From: Haloimpatiens massiliensis
GTDB lineage: Bacteria; Bacillota; Clostridia; Clostridiales; Clostridiaceae
Assembly: GCF_900184255.1 (NCBI RefSeq)
Contig: NZ_LT854640.1
Span: 1,069,593-1,133,592, forward strand
DNA: 64,000 bases
Reading direction: 5' to 3'
The notes under the pieces are model-generated. The model saw only the letters and a program-made list of their open reading frames with translations. It made no database searches and was not told where the DNA came from. A program made the translations under genes and the position numbers. How positions within the stretch are numbered: the first letter of the stretch is position 1; each line of letters starts with the position of its first letter. Below are positions 53,142-63,189 of the stretch, piece after piece.

Positions 53142-53753
53142 CTAAAACTCTATAGCATTAATGTGCTTTTCCACTATATATGAATAATCCTTTTCTTCTT
53201 CCTCACTTAATATAACACTAACTAGTATTACATAGGTTGGCAAATCATAAAGTCCCCAAACTATTTCCACTCCTAAAACTTCGTTACATATTCTGCATAT
53301 GTCAAAGCCAAAGGATTCTAAAGATACTCTCATTATATTAGGATTTTTACATTCCCTATTTTCTTCTCTAGTACATTTTGAACAAAATAAGCATTTTCCG
53401 GAGAATACCGCTCTACTTTTAGGCATTTCCCCTTCTACCTTTAAAAGCTCTTTATCTAATTTTTTCCTAACTTCCGCCATCATTATTTCTGTGGCTTTTT
53501 CTATATCATAAGGATTTTCATTTACCAACTTCTGTATATGTTCTGGAAGCTCTTCTGAATAAATTAAAGTTCCTACTAAATATGCAGTTTTATACTTTCT
53601 CAAGGTTTCTTCTAGATTAAAGTTATGTGGTGGACATGTCCATACTTTACCATAGTTTGGACACTCCTTACAAAACATCTCTATGTACTGATTGTTAAAA
53701 TACTCCATTAAATAGTTCATATCTACTCTTTTAAATAAATTTTCTACAAGCAC
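53142..53753 (-). CDS. DUF2284 Cys-rich metal-binding protein
   Basis: This protein has about 203 residues from the GTG at 53753, eight bases after AGGGGTGA; a GTG at 53765 would overlap that site. Cysteine motifs include MFCKECPNYGKVWTCPPH near the start and CLFCSKCTREENRECKNP in the second half, then CRICNEVLG. These match DUF2284 proteins, thought to bind iron-sulfur clusters or other metals; some are near corrinoid enzymes. Function unknown. Confidence 0.85.
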   Translation of the reverse strand: MLVENLFKRVDMNYLMEYFNNQYIEMFCKECPNYGKVWTCPPHNFNLEETLRKYKTAYLVGTLIYSEELPEHIQKLVNENPYDIEKATEIMMAEVRKKLDKELLKVEGEMPKSRAVFSGKCLFCSKCTREENRECKNPNIMRVSLESFGFDICRICNEVLGVEIVWGLYDLPTYVILVSVILSEEEEKDYSYIVEKHINAIEF

Positions 53754-53934
53754 TTTTATTCTCACCCCTTTTTTTAATTAGCTAGTCTAGTGCAATGAAA
53801 AAATCTGGCTTTAATAAAGTAAAAAAATTAAAACTTAATACTATTAATCAGCTTATTTTGCTAATCTACAGTATACCATCATAATTTTTTACAAATTTAA
53901 AGTCAGATTTTTCACATACACTATTACAATACTA

Positions 53935-54357
53935 TTATTTAGAAGCCTTTTCTAGGTCATCCATTACATTGTTACAGAAAGTCATCATAGAACGAAGCAT
54001 GTCAAATAACATTTCTTCGCTTACAGAATTTTCATAAGGCACTGTTATTTGAGCTACTACTGAACCCTCTTCATTTATGTAGAATTTAGGGAATCTATAA
54101 GATCCATTAATTCTATTTATTAAATTGTAAATTTCTGCGTTATTGCTTCCCTCAGATAATTGAATTAAATCAAATATATTAAAATCTACACAAGTATTAT
54201 CTTCATCAAAATCTATTACCACATTGACATTGTGATTTTTTATTATTTGACCAAAAGCAAATATAGTTTCATTTTCATTTTCCTGTACCCTTATTATAGG
54301 CATAGGAAATCCATTCTTCTCTAAAAGCTTGCTAAATCTTGTAGCAGTATTATTCAT
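53935..54357 (-). CDS. YbjN-like (sensory regulator fold) protein
   Basis: This 140-aa acidic protein has an alpha/beta pattern typical of YbjN or type III secretion-chaperone-like folds: a first helix (RFSKLLEKNGF), strands (IIRVQENENETIFAFG, VNVVIDFDEDN), and a last helix (EEMLFDMLRSMMTFCNNVMDDL). It probably is cytoplasmic. The ATG follows TTGAGGAGGTACCAAA. It lies downstream of the pilus operon but with its own spacing, so a pilus role is not shown. Confidence 0.65.
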   Translation of the reverse strand: MNNTATRFSKLLEKNGFPMPIIRVQENENETIFAFGQIIKNHNVNVVIDFDEDNTCVDFNIFDLIQLSEGSNNAEIYNLINRINGSYRFPKFYINEEGSVVAQITVPYENSVSEEMLFDMLRSMMTFCNNVMDDLEKASK

Positions 54358-54549
54358 TTTGGTACCTCCTCAATTTTCGCATTATTTATTTATTCTACAT
54401 ATGTTACTTAATTCCTTCTATATATTATTTTTACCTGCCAGATAATTTCTTCTTAATTTTGCTGCTTACACATTCACCTACTAATATAATCCTCTCTCTA
54501 ATATTATATTAGTAGAATTTAAAATGTCCTAAAATAGTAATTAATTTTT

Positions 54550-54747
54550 CTAACTAATAATCTCCATCATTTTTTTTATATCTTCTGAAGCCATTTGAAA
54601 CTTAGACTTTTCAATAAGTATATTACCTCCAGTCACTATATAGCAAGGTAATATACGAATATCATCATAATAAAAATTATCATTTCTTAACTTGTAAGTT
54701 GAAATTGATGAAATAACATTTTTACTACCATTTAAGAAAAGTACCAT
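54550..54747 (-). CDS. Small hypothetical protein after the prepilin peptidase gene
   Basis: This 65-aa frame from the ATG at 54747 (GGGGAGAAAATTTAATAAA upstream) overlaps the end of the prepilin peptidase gene by 16 bases, so the two are coupled. The product is soluble-looking (MVLFLNGSKNVISSIST...) with a last helix (SEDIKKMMEIIS). I do not recognise it. The overlap suggests a minor partner of pilus biogenesis or of the preceding peptidase. Confidence 0.55.
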   Translation of the reverse strand: MVLFLNGSKNVISSISTYKLRNDNFYYDDIRILPCYIVTGGNILIEKSKFQMASEDIKKMMEIIS

Positions 54748-55496
54748 TTTATTAAATTTTCTCCCCAAAGCATAACTATCACTGATGCTACTGCTATAAA
54801 TGGTACAAAAGCTACAGTATCCTTTCTTCCCTTCTTTTTAGTAATTAACAATATAGTTCCTATTACACCTCCTACTATGAAAGAAAGAAGCATTAATAAT
54901 AAAGATTCTTTTATACCAAAAAATAAACCGCACATAAACATTATCTCTACGTCACCCCAGCCCATACCCTTAGTTGCAAAAGCTATTATTGCTATTATTG
55001 CTGCTGGAATTATTCCTCCTAAAATGTAATCTTTTAAAATATATCCATAGGGCGTAACTGTAGTTTTATACATAAAGGCTTCTACAATAATAAATATACT
55101 CCCACCCATTATGCCCACTAACGAAGTAGAAAAATAAACTTCTTGAGTATCATAATCTATTATTCCTATAACTAAGATACAACTAAATAAAAATATATAT
55201 TTAATTGTTATAATAGAATATCCATAAATTACATAAATAATAAGCCATGTTAATGCAGTAAATAATTCAATCATAGGATACCTTAAGGATATCTTTTCCC
55301 CACAGTATCTACATTTCTTCTTTAAAAACAAATAACTTATCACTGGTATTAAATCTATAGGCTTAAGTTTATTTCCACAATTGGTACAGTGAGAAGGTGG
55401 AAATGCAATAGACTCCTCTCTAGGAATTCTATATATGCAAACATTAAAAAAGCTTCCAAACAATAAACCTAAAATGAAAATTAAAATATAGTTCAT
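54732..55496 (-). CDS. Prepilin peptidase (PilD/GspO type)
   Basis: This 254-aa membrane aspartyl protease cleaves and usually N-methylates type IV prepilins. The N-terminal domain has two CxxC pairs (CTNCGNKL and CRYCGEKI) for zinc. The catalytic aspartates are in GIIDYDTQ and KGMGWGDVEIM. About seven membrane helices are predicted. The substrates are the three prepilin-like proteins encoded upstream in the same direction. Confidence 0.95.
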   Translation of the reverse strand: MNYILIFILGLLFGSFFNVCIYRIPREESIAFPPSHCTNCGNKLKPIDLIPVISYLFLKKKCRYCGEKISLRYPMIELFTALTWLIIYVIYGYSIITIKYIFLFSCILVIGIIDYDTQEVYFSTSLVGIMGGSIFIIVEAFMYKTTVTPYGYILKDYILGGIIPAAIIAIIAFATKGMGWGDVEIMFMCGLFFGIKESLLLMLLSFIVGGVIGTILLITKKKGRKDTVAFVPFIAVASVIVMLWGENLIKWYFS

Positions 55497-55611
55497 TAGT
55501 ATGCCTCCAACAACTTATCCCATGGTCTTACGAACTTTTATAACACATAAAAATCACTAAAATATTAAAGATATAGTCATGGGATAAATTTTATAATTAT
55601 TTTATTTATAA

Positions 55612-55652
55612 TATAGAATATCGTATAGGAGCCTCCCATACGATATTCTATA
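55612..55652 (-). terminator. Hairpin after the VWA gene
   Basis: A perfect 15-bp stem (TATAGAATATCGTAT / ATACGATATTCTATA) begins two bases after the VWA stop. The T-tract is poor, so it may be a partial terminator or an mRNA stabiliser inside the pilus operon. Confidence 0.7.
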
Positions 55653-55653
55653 A

Positions 55654-58296
55654 TTAGTCTAAGTCTGGTAATGGTTGTATAGTTATATTTAGTAGCTTAT
55701 TTATCTTTTGATTATTATCTATAGTACAAACAGCATCATTTGTCATATTTACATTATTAGATGAATTTTTTAGCTTAGGGCATACTTTATAAGATATAAT
55801 GTATTCTCCTGGCTGAAGTTTCAAGTTTGTAAAAGTTATTATTGTTTTTTGTCCATGCTTTTCAACTTTTAACCTTCCACCATTATTTAATACATTTTCT
55901 AGTTGTATTTCCTTTAAAACTCCATTTTGTATTTTGTAAATAGATATATCTTTTTTATCTACTAATATTTGTTCCCCACTGTTTAAATTACTTCCATCAC
56001 TATTTACAACTATATCCATAGAAAACACTTCATATACATTGGATTGCATTTGAACTCCAAAATTAGATTTTATTTCATTAGCCACTGATACATTTGAACT
56101 TTGACCTATTCCTGTATTTTCTAAAAATAGTCCATGATTTATTATAGAAATCACACTGCTATAAGGTCGTATTGTTATATTTTCTATTCCTTGAAAAACT
56201 CCCTGTTTGTTATTATCATATATATCTTTGTAACTTAATTTAGCTCTATTTCTTAAGTCTATGTTTCCGGAAATTGTTCCCTGTACTTTAATATTAAAAT
56301 CTATTTTATCTGCAATATATTGTCCATTTTTCAAACTATATTTTACATTATCCAAGCTTCCTATTATTTTACCCTCTTGGTACTGAAATCCCTTAGGAAT
56401 TTCTACTGGCTCTAATCCAGGTGGTAATTGAAATTCAAACCTTAGATTTTTAAGAGTCAAGTCTGCATTTATATCTTCTGCTATTTTAGAATAAACATCT
56501 TTTATATCCTCTGCCTTTAAAGCTTGCTTTATATTAAAATTAGGTAATTCACCATTTTGCTTTTTATGTTTTGCAAACTCTTCATTTACCGATTTTAAAA
56601 TTTCTCTTTTACTACTATTTTCTGTAGTACTAGCATTTATCTCATCTATTATATCTTGGCGATTATAATTATTATACTTAGATGCTATGCTTTGCAATTG
56701 TTCTAAAGGAGAATCCTTAGAAAAACCTAATAAATAATTGTTAATGTTTGATGAATCCTTAGCTATATTATTAGCTGCAGTAATAGCATGATCTTTAGCA
56801 AAGGTGAAACTTTTTATAGGATCATACCTCCCTTGTCCAGTATCTTCTTCTGGAACTCCATCTGTAAGCATAACCAAATACTGTTCATGTGCCTTAGTGT
56901 CATACTTTTGCTGCCTTTTTAATATATCTTCACTCTCTTCTAACGCCGCTCCAATATTAGTTCCTCCACTTGACCTCAAACTACTTATCCATTTTTTTGC
57001 TTTTTCAATATTAATCTCATTAATATCTTTATTTTCACCTAATTTTATAGTTGGATATTGCTGACTAATATCATAAGAAAAAGTGTTCAATGTTATACTT
57101 ATACCTTCACTATAGGATTTATCTTTAAAGCTATCTAAAAATTTATATAATGCCTCCTTAACTATATCCAATCTAGATTTATTAAAATTAAATTTTTCAT
57201 AGTAGTTTTGAATTTTCTCTACCATTTTTATTATTTGGTCATCAGCTCTAACCCATCTGTAATCCCATCCACCCCAAGTATAATACCATTGCTTACACCA
57301 CCATGAATATTTATTGGGATTACTCAAAAGGTTAAAGTTAACTACAGTATATCTATCATTAGCAAAGCTTATATCTTTTTCCTCTAAATATCTAATATCA
57401 TTTAAAATTTGCTTTGACTCATTATCATCATAATTATTTTTTTCTAAAAACCCTTTAAAATCTTCTATACTCTTAATTTTACTTATTTTACTTCCATACC
57501 AATCTATATTAAATTCATTCCCGTATAAATCCCACGCCATACTTCCAGAAGTATCTATCATTAAAACTACATCTTTAGGCTTTGAAATTAAACCACTTAC
57601 CTCACTATTTTTTATTTCTCTTGGTGTTATAGAATAATTTAAATTAAATTCTTCATTTAACTTATACTCACTCTTTTCACTCCCTTGAGTTAACGTTAAT
57701 AAATCCTTTAATTCATTACTTTCTATTTTTACTTTAAGTGAACAATCTAAATCTATAGCTATCTTTTCTATATTTCCTCCATCTTTCACATGGCAAGTTA
57801 ACTTGGTTTCTTTACTTACAGGGACTTTTTGCCCTTCATTTATAATCAATCCATCCTTTAATCTTATATTATAGGTAACCTTTATTTCCTGAAGGTTATT
57901 TTGAAGTTTTTTAAAAACTCCTCTTACTGTATTAGTCCTATCATCAAAACTTATATCTTCCTTGGATGAACCATTAGGATACTGAATCTCCAAAGTTTCT
58001 GGAACTATTTGAAAATAATCATAATTTATTTTATCTTCAAATAGAAAATTTTCAAATTTCGTTTTACTATTACTCTTATCCAAATTTAATGTAATAGTTA
58101 TCTTAAATTCTTGTGGATTGTTTCCTGCTAAAATCTCTGGTTTTTTATCATAATCTAATTTATTTGTTAATTCTTCTTCATATGAACCCTTGTACCCGTT
58201 ATTTTTTGAAAATGCTTTATGAGAAGGCAAGAACAAACTTACAATAAATAATATCAAAGTAAACAAAGCAAATAATCTTTTTTTCACACTCTTCAC
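55654..58296 (-). CDS. Secreted VWA-domain protein of the pilus operon
   Basis: This 880-aa protein has a signal peptide (KKRLFALFTLILFIVSLFLPS). Ig-like segments (residues 50-230) and a von Willebrand factor A domain follow, with the metal site VVLMIDTSGSMAWD (DxSxS) near residue 246 and later SSGGTNIGAAL and MLTDGVPEED. The C-terminal part has further beta domains with an isopeptide-type pilin look (FTNLKLQPGEYIISYKV). It has no LPxTG motif. Its place after three pseudopilins suggests a pilus-tip adhesin, similar in idea to PilY1, but this is inference. Confidence 0.88.
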   Translation of the reverse strand: MKSVKKRLFALFTLILFIVSLFLPSHKAFSKNNGYKGSYEEELTNKLDYDKKPEILAGNNPQEFKITITLNLDKSNSKTKFENFLFEDKINYDYFQIVPETLEIQYPNGSSKEDISFDDRTNTVRGVFKKLQNNLQEIKVTYNIRLKDGLIINEGQKVPVSKETKLTCHVKDGGNIEKIAIDLDCSLKVKIESNELKDLLTLTQGSEKSEYKLNEEFNLNYSITPREIKNSEVSGLISKPKDVVLMIDTSGSMAWDLYGNEFNIDWYGSKISKIKSIEDFKGFLEKNNYDDNESKQILNDIRYLEEKDISFANDRYTVVNFNLLSNPNKYSWWCKQWYYTWGGWDYRWVRADDQIIKMVEKIQNYYEKFNFNKSRLDIVKEALYKFLDSFKDKSYSEGISITLNTFSYDISQQYPTIKLGENKDINEINIEKAKKWISSLRSSGGTNIGAALEESEDILKRQQKYDTKAHEQYLVMLTDGVPEEDTGQGRYDPIKSFTFAKDHAITAANNIAKDSSNINNYLLGFSKDSPLEQLQSIASKYNNYNRQDIIDEINASTTENSSKREILKSVNEEFAKHKKQNGELPNFNIKQALKAEDIKDVYSKIAEDINADLTLKNLRFEFQLPPGLEPVEIPKGFQYQEGKIIGSLDNVKYSLKNGQYIADKIDFNIKVQGTISGNIDLRNRAKLSYKDIYDNNKQGVFQGIENITIRPYSSVISIINHGLFLENTGIGQSSNVSVANEIKSNFGVQMQSNVYEVFSMDIVVNSDGSNLNSGEQILVDKKDISIYKIQNGVLKEIQLENVLNNGGRLKVEKHGQKTIITFTNLKLQPGEYIISYKVCPKLKNSSNNVNMTNDAVCTIDNNQKINKLLNITIQPLPDLD

Positions 58297-58311
58297 CCCT
58301 TTCCTCTTATT

Positions 58312-58860
58312 TTAGTTTCTAAAATATATTTCCGTTTCAACTATCTTTTTTGTACTCTTTTTTCTTCCTTTAGATAGCTGTAATTTCACATAAATACCCT
58401 TAGTTCCTGCGAAATATCTTTCATTTCCTGCTGGCTTAATCATAAGTTTGTCCACATCTTTTGCAATTGCTTTTTCATTCTTATCATCACCAGTACTCAT
58501 ATATAATTTGTTTTCCTTTAAATAAAATTGGTAATATGCATTTTTCTTAAATACATTGTCTATTTTTATGCTTTTAATTGAAATAAAATCTTTTTTCTCT
58601 TCTTCACTCCTTTCATCACTATGTGAATATACAGTTAAATCATTTTCATTAACCACCTGCAATACCATACTGCATCCCATAGCTTTTTCTGTTATTTTTT
58701 CTATAGCCTTATCTCCTTCTTCTTGCAAATTTATTTCCGTTTCTGTACTACTGTAACTTTTATAATTTGTATTGAAAAAAGTATACAAAATTGAAAGGAC
58801 TATGAAAAATATAGCAGCAGTTATTAAAGTTTCTACGAGAGTAAATCCCTTCTTATTCAT
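58312..58860 (-). CDS. Prepilin-type protein (PilW/GspJ-like)
   Basis: This 182-aa protein has the class III prepilin leader KKGFTLVETLITAAIFFIVL: a short positive end, G before F at the cleavage site, and E5 of the mature protein. The rest is a soluble pseudopilin head. It probably is a minor pilin cut by the prepilin peptidase. It lies between the 707-aa gene (upstream, 15 bases away) and the VWA gene. Confidence 0.92.
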   Translation of the reverse strand: MNKKGFTLVETLITAAIFFIVLSILYTFFNTNYKSYSSTETEINLQEEGDKAIEKITEKAMGCSMVLQVVNENDLTVYSHSDERSEEEKKDFISIKSIKIDNVFKKNAYYQFYLKENKLYMSTGDDKNEKAIAKDVDKLMIKPAGNERYFAGTKGIYVKLQLSKGRKKSTKKIVETEIYFRN

Positions 58861-58875
58861 ATAAACACCTAATTT

Positions 58876-60942
58876 CTATTTAAGTATTTTCCACTTTGAA
58901 ACTTTTATTACCTTTTCTCTAGTAAATCTATTTCCCATACTCCACTTTGGATTTATATTTACATAAGAATATTCTCCATTTTCACTTTCAGGGAACATTA
59001 TTTTGAACGTCTCATAATTATCCGCTATAAGCTTTTTTACTAAAGCATCATTATAAGTTATCTTACACTTCTGTGATAAATTTAAATTTCCTGTAGCTAT
59101 TATTGTTCCAGTGAAATTTATTTCCTGGTCAATATTTAAATCTCCATCAACAATAAGTATTCCTTTTTTAAAATCTTTAGGTAATGAGTAGCCATCTTTG
59201 ACTACCAGTATTTTACTGCCATCCTTATAGGACTTTTCCATTGATTTAAAGTTATTCTTATACTCATCTAAACTCTTCAGCTTATCACTCTGAATGGTTA
59301 CCTCATCATTATAATCCTTTAGCCCATCACCCATATTAAGCACTTCAGTTATATATGTTTTTTTAGCCTCTATAACCTTCTCTTCCCCAGAAACATTATA
59401 GCTTCCTGCTCCAACCTCTCCATTAGAAACTACTGCTCCTGCAGTGAAGTATCCTCCAAGTTTAACCTTGTTAAGAATAGATTTACTTTCACTATATTCC
59501 TCTTTATTTTTATACTGATTATGATATTCTTTAAAATACTCACTTTTATCCTTAGAAGTTAGCTTGTTTCCATCCTTAAAACTATCTGCCAATGCCAACG
59601 GATTATAGTATTTAAACTGTACATCTTTTAAATTTCTATTGCCATTAGATGTATATGAATCCTTAAGAGGATAAGTATACGCTAAATAATTTCCCTTTAT
59701 TGATAGTGACTCACCTGTTTGATACATAGGTAAAGTTTTAATATAAGATGTACCTAGAATATACGCTGTTCCCCCTACCTTAAGTCTTACATCATTTTCT
59801 TTTTCATCTCTTACATCCTCTGAATTAATTATAATAGAACTAGAACTATCTGGGGTATCAGTATCTTGTCCATCCTCTAATCCATAATAGTCTCCTTCTA
59901 TAAGTGCCTTGCAGTTATTCCCATTAATCTCCAGGTCATCTTTTGTATATATGCTACCATTAAATTTTTCATTTTTATTCACATTTAACTGGGCATCATA
60001 AACATTTTTATTTAATATTACATTTCTAGCATATATATCGCCTAATACATTATTCTTAGAAGAATTATTTATAATAAAATCCTCAAAAGCACTTATTTTA
60101 CCTTGTGAACTTAAATCTCCATTTTCCATAATTTCTAAACTCTTGCCTATATAAGTATTCCCTTCTAAGGTAGCTGAAGCTTTAACATTTATGTTTTCAC
60201 CCACATTTATTGCCTTTGACCATACACCATTGTTTTGAATTTTAACAGTATTAGAACTTATTTTATTTCCACTATATTTGGGTATACCTATATTAAAATT
60301 ACAACTTACAACCTTCGTAATACCTTTTTGCGTAAAATCTGATTTTAAATTTAAATCTATACTATTTCTTGAACTATCTTTCAAAAAATCATCTACATCT
60401 GTTTCTATTTCATTTCTATTTTCTACTGTAACCTTAGGTATTTCTTGTACCTTTTTTGTTTTTTCAATAATTGCCCTATATTCTTTAGCATCCTCTAAGT
60501 CTTCTAATAAAGTTATTGTGTCTTTCTTATCTTCTGAAGCATCTTCATTTTCTTTTAATAATGATATTTTATATTTTTCCTTAAACACCCTATTTTGTTC
60601 TTTAAATAATTCTTCTGTATTTAAACTAAAATCCTTATTTATGTAAGGGCTCGAATGTTCCTCTCTAGCTTTATTTAATTCCTTTTGAATAAAATCTTGC
60701 ATGTACTTTTCTACTTCTTTGTTTGCTTCTTCCGTAGCTCTTTTCACATGTCCATTTACTATGCTATAAGCTATATCTAGCCCTGATTCTGCCCCATAAA
60801 GATTTCCCTTAATATCACTTTTTAAATATCTGGTATTATTAGTGGATAGTGCTAATGCCATCATTGCAGTTCCAAATACAAAAAGTATGGACATTATTAT
60901 TAGCACCATGTACATGGTAGATCCCTTTTTCTTTTTAAACAT
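58876..60942 (-). CDS. Large PilX-like pilus assembly protein with polymer-like domain
   Basis: This protein has about 688 residues from the ATG at 60942, preceded by GGAGGTGGAGAG. The N-terminus (KKKKGSTMYMVLIIMSILFVFGTAMMALALS) is a PilX-type membrane helix without the canonical GF-E signal. A long helix follows, then a region (about 240-600) with repeated beta segments such as KSLEIMENGDLSSQGKI, FIINNSSKNNVLGDIYA and LIVDGDLNIDQEINFTGTI, like a bactofilin or DUF7305 beta-helix. It probably is a minor pilus component of unusual size. It overlaps the previous pseudopilin gene. Confidence 0.8.
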   Translation of the reverse strand: MFKKKKGSTMYMVLIIMSILFVFGTAMMALALSTNNTRYLKSDIKGNLYGAESGLDIAYSIVNGHVKRATEEANKEVEKYMQDFIQKELNKAREEHSSPYINKDFSLNTEELFKEQNRVFKEKYKISLLKENEDASEDKKDTITLLEDLEDAKEYRAIIEKTKKVQEIPKVTVENRNEIETDVDDFLKDSSRNSIDLNLKSDFTQKGITKVVSCNFNIGIPKYSGNKISSNTVKIQNNGVWSKAINVGENINVKASATLEGNTYIGKSLEIMENGDLSSQGKISAFEDFIINNSSKNNVLGDIYARNVILNKNVYDAQLNVNKNEKFNGSIYTKDDLEINGNNCKALIEGDYYGLEDGQDTDTPDSSSSIIINSEDVRDEKENDVRLKVGGTAYILGTSYIKTLPMYQTGESLSIKGNYLAYTYPLKDSYTSNGNRNLKDVQFKYYNPLALADSFKDGNKLTSKDKSEYFKEYHNQYKNKEEYSESKSILNKVKLGGYFTAGAVVSNGEVGAGSYNVSGEEKVIEAKKTYITEVLNMGDGLKDYNDEVTIQSDKLKSLDEYKNNFKSMEKSYKDGSKILVVKDGYSLPKDFKKGILIVDGDLNIDQEINFTGTIIATGNLNLSQKCKITYNDALVKKLIADNYETFKIMFPESENGEYSYVNINPKWSMGNRFTREKVIKVSKWKILK

Positions 60943-60955
60943 CTCTCCACCTCCA

Positions 60956-61807
60956 TCAATACCTTTTATATCCCTGTAGTATTTGAAGAATATCTTCATT
61001 ACCTTTAAAATTCTTTTTACTTACAGTTATATTAATCTTGAATAAATCTCCATAAATATCTTCACTATTTTCTCTGTAATTAAACACATAATTTATCTTT
61101 CCTAAACTACTATTTATATTATAAAATTCCTGTAAATCCATATATAAATTTAATTCGCCTTCATAATTTTTTGTATCCAAATTAATTTTATTACCATCAA
61201 TTTTATTTCCATTAATTTTATTTCCATTAATATTATGCAGTCGTATACTTAAACTTTGTAAATTATTTATATTATCTTCTACTTTAACTTCATGTTCTTT
61301 TCCATCATTTGTATTTATATTAAAAGTTATTTTATTACTTTCTTTATTAATAACTAATTTTTCAGTTTCATTAGATAAACTCCCAATGTCTCCTAATGCT
61401 ATCCTCTTTTCTTCTTCATTTTCTCTATAAATTTTATAAACTTCTACACTATCACCTATTTCCAATAGGTATTGAAAATTAACCTTTTCTATCTTCTCCT
61501 CTTCCTTTAAAGGTTTTATTTTATACTTAACTAAATATTTTTTGCCATTTCTTTCTATTTTATGTGAAATTCCATCTGTAATTTCCTTAGCGTCCAATTC
61601 ACTAATCTTAAATTCTGGAGATTTTATCTTTTCCATATACTCTTGAGCTATAGCCAATGCTTGTTGTTTTTCTTCTGATTTTTCCCCTAAGCTTACTGTA
61701 GATAAACCCATGGATAAAAATGGGGTAATTATTATACCCAATATGGCCAAACTTATAAGTACTTCAATTAATGTCAGCCCACTTTTTCTTTTATATACTA
61801 ATCTCAT
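60956..61807 (-). CDS. Prepilin-type protein (PilV/GspI-like)
   Basis: This 283-aa protein from the ATG at 61807 (TTGGGGGAATTATAC upstream) has the leader RKSGLTLIEVLISLAILGIIITPFL, with G-L at the cut and E5. After it come helix and strand segments of a pseudopilin head with an Asn/Lys-rich stretch including GNKINGNKIDGNKIN-like repeats. Its stop is 14 bases before the next gene's start. Confidence 0.9.
   Translation of the reverse strand: MRLVYKRKSGLTLIEVLISLAILGIIITPFLSMGLSTVSLGEKSEEKQQALAIAQEYMEKIKSPEFKISELDAKEITDGISHKIERNGKKYLVKYKIKPLKEEEKIEKVNFQYLLEIGDSVEVYKIYRENEEEKRIALGDIGSLSNETEKLVINKESNKITFNINTNDGKEHEVKVEDNINNLQSLSIRLHNINGNKINGNKIDGNKINLDTKNYEGELNLYMDLQEFYNINSSLGKINYVFNYRENSEDIYGDLFKINITVSKKNFKGNEDILQILQGYKRY
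61200..61240 (-). repeat. Short tandem repeat in the PilV-like gene
   Basis: Three 15-base units coding NGNKI (or D variant) follow one another. Slippage here would change length in steps of five codons without breaking the frame. Confidence 0.65.
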
Positions 61808-61965
61808 GTATAATTCCCCCAAAAATTTATTGCACAATTTCGAACTATTTTATCCATTATATTGTAAAATTCTACTCTAATCATAGTCTTACTCTACATA
61901 ACAATTAAATAACAATTTCTATTTTTCACATATAAAATAAAAAACTCTATATGAAATTAAAAATT
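61808..61965. other. Short gap between pilO and the PilV-like gene
   Basis: About 160 AT-rich bases. A weak hairpin (TAAATGAAATTTTTAATTTC / ATATAGAGTTTTTTATTTTA region) follows pilO. A second promoter for the pseudopilin genes could lie here. Confidence 0.35.
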
Positions 61966-63189
61966 TCATTTATCTATATTAATACTTCCTGATTCTTTTA
62001 TAATATTAACTCTTGGATTAACTTTATCATCATTTTCAACTACTATATTTAAATTTGAGCTTGTTTTATTATTAATTTTAAAATTAACTCCTGCCATATC
62101 CCCACTGGATTTTCTAGGATTTGAATATACTTTTATATTTATTTCATTTCCCATTGGATTAAATTTAAAACCTGACTGGTAGCTCATTGGATACTTGTCC
62201 CTTGAAGTTTTATATCTATAGTAATACTCTCCGGATTTTTTCCAAACCTCCATAGATACCTGTTCTATATCATTTTTATCTCCATATACATAGGTCTTTT
62301 CCTTATTATCTCTAGCCTCTCCTAATATAACTGTTGGCAAATCAGAAGTTTCTGCCCTAACACTCATTAAAAAATCATATTCTTTCTTTTTAATTTCATT
62401 TAGATTGGCTTTTGCTATTATTCCCCCTGTAAAAGGATCACTTTTCCCATGTGGTACATCAAAATTATATGGAATATATTCATCAACATTAAATTGAGGT
62501 ATTCCGTAAATATCTAATGTTAAAGTTCCTGATAAATCACTTCCATTTGAAGTATTTACATTTATATTGGATATTACTATTTTCTTTTGAAAGCTTTCAA
62601 CAGATTTTATAAAATTCATCAAAGCTGTATGATTTCCATTAAAACTTATATTAATACTCATTTTTTCCGCTTCACCATTTGGAATTTTCTTATTTTTTTT
62701 AGTTATATTTTTATTATTTTTTTCATTATTTTCTTGTTTATTAATATCATTATATTTTTGCACTAAATTTGTTAACTCATTAGAATTTGAAACTTGGTCT
62801 TCTTTTTTCTTTTTACTATCTTTATTATCCTCTGCCGACAACTTAGTTAATTTAGGCTCTGTAAAATTTATTACATTTCCTGTTAAGTTTGAATCATTTA
62901 AAAGCTTATTTATAGCTATTATTATTCTTTCCTGCTCTATTTTAGGAAAAATTTTTCTAACATCTTCCATTATTTTAGAATTAATCTTTTTTATATCACT
63001 TTTTATTTGAGGTTGCCTAGCTATTTTCTTTTTTATTTTATAAACTTTTTCTTCACAAGTAGTTTTTTTACTCATAAGAACATTAATTCGTTTATTTTGC
63101 TTTACAAGAATTAATTTATAGTATAAAAATATTAAGCATAAAACTATTAAGATGCTCAAAAGTACTTGCTCTCTTTTACTTATTTTCAT
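61966..63189 (-). CDS. Type IV pilus inner-membrane protein PilO-like
   Basis: This 407-aa protein from the ATG at 63189 (AAAGGATGTGGATATTA upstream) has a single membrane helix (residues 8-27), a coiled coil (residues 30-70), then a ferredoxin-like fold region (MSINISFNGNHTALMNFIKSVESF) typical of PilO. A long Lys/Asn-rich linker and a second, extra C-terminal domain (about 150 residues, with SVRAETSDLPTVILGEARD) make it about twice the usual PilO length. It overlaps pilN by 14 bases. Confidence 0.82.
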   Translation of the reverse strand: MKISKREQVLLSILIVLCLIFLYYKLILVKQNKRINVLMSKKTTCEEKVYKIKKKIARQPQIKSDIKKINSKIMEDVRKIFPKIEQERIIIAINKLLNDSNLTGNVINFTEPKLTKLSAEDNKDSKKKKEDQVSNSNELTNLVQKYNDINKQENNEKNNKNITKKNKKIPNGEAEKMSINISFNGNHTALMNFIKSVESFQKKIVISNINVNTSNGSDLSGTLTLDIYGIPQFNVDEYIPYNFDVPHGKSDPFTGGIIAKANLNEIKKKEYDFLMSVRAETSDLPTVILGEARDNKEKTYVYGDKNDIEQVSMEVWKKSGEYYYRYKTSRDKYPMSYQSGFKFNPMGNEINIKVYSNPRKSSGDMAGVNFKINNKTSSNLNIVVENDDKVNPRVNIIKESGSINIDK

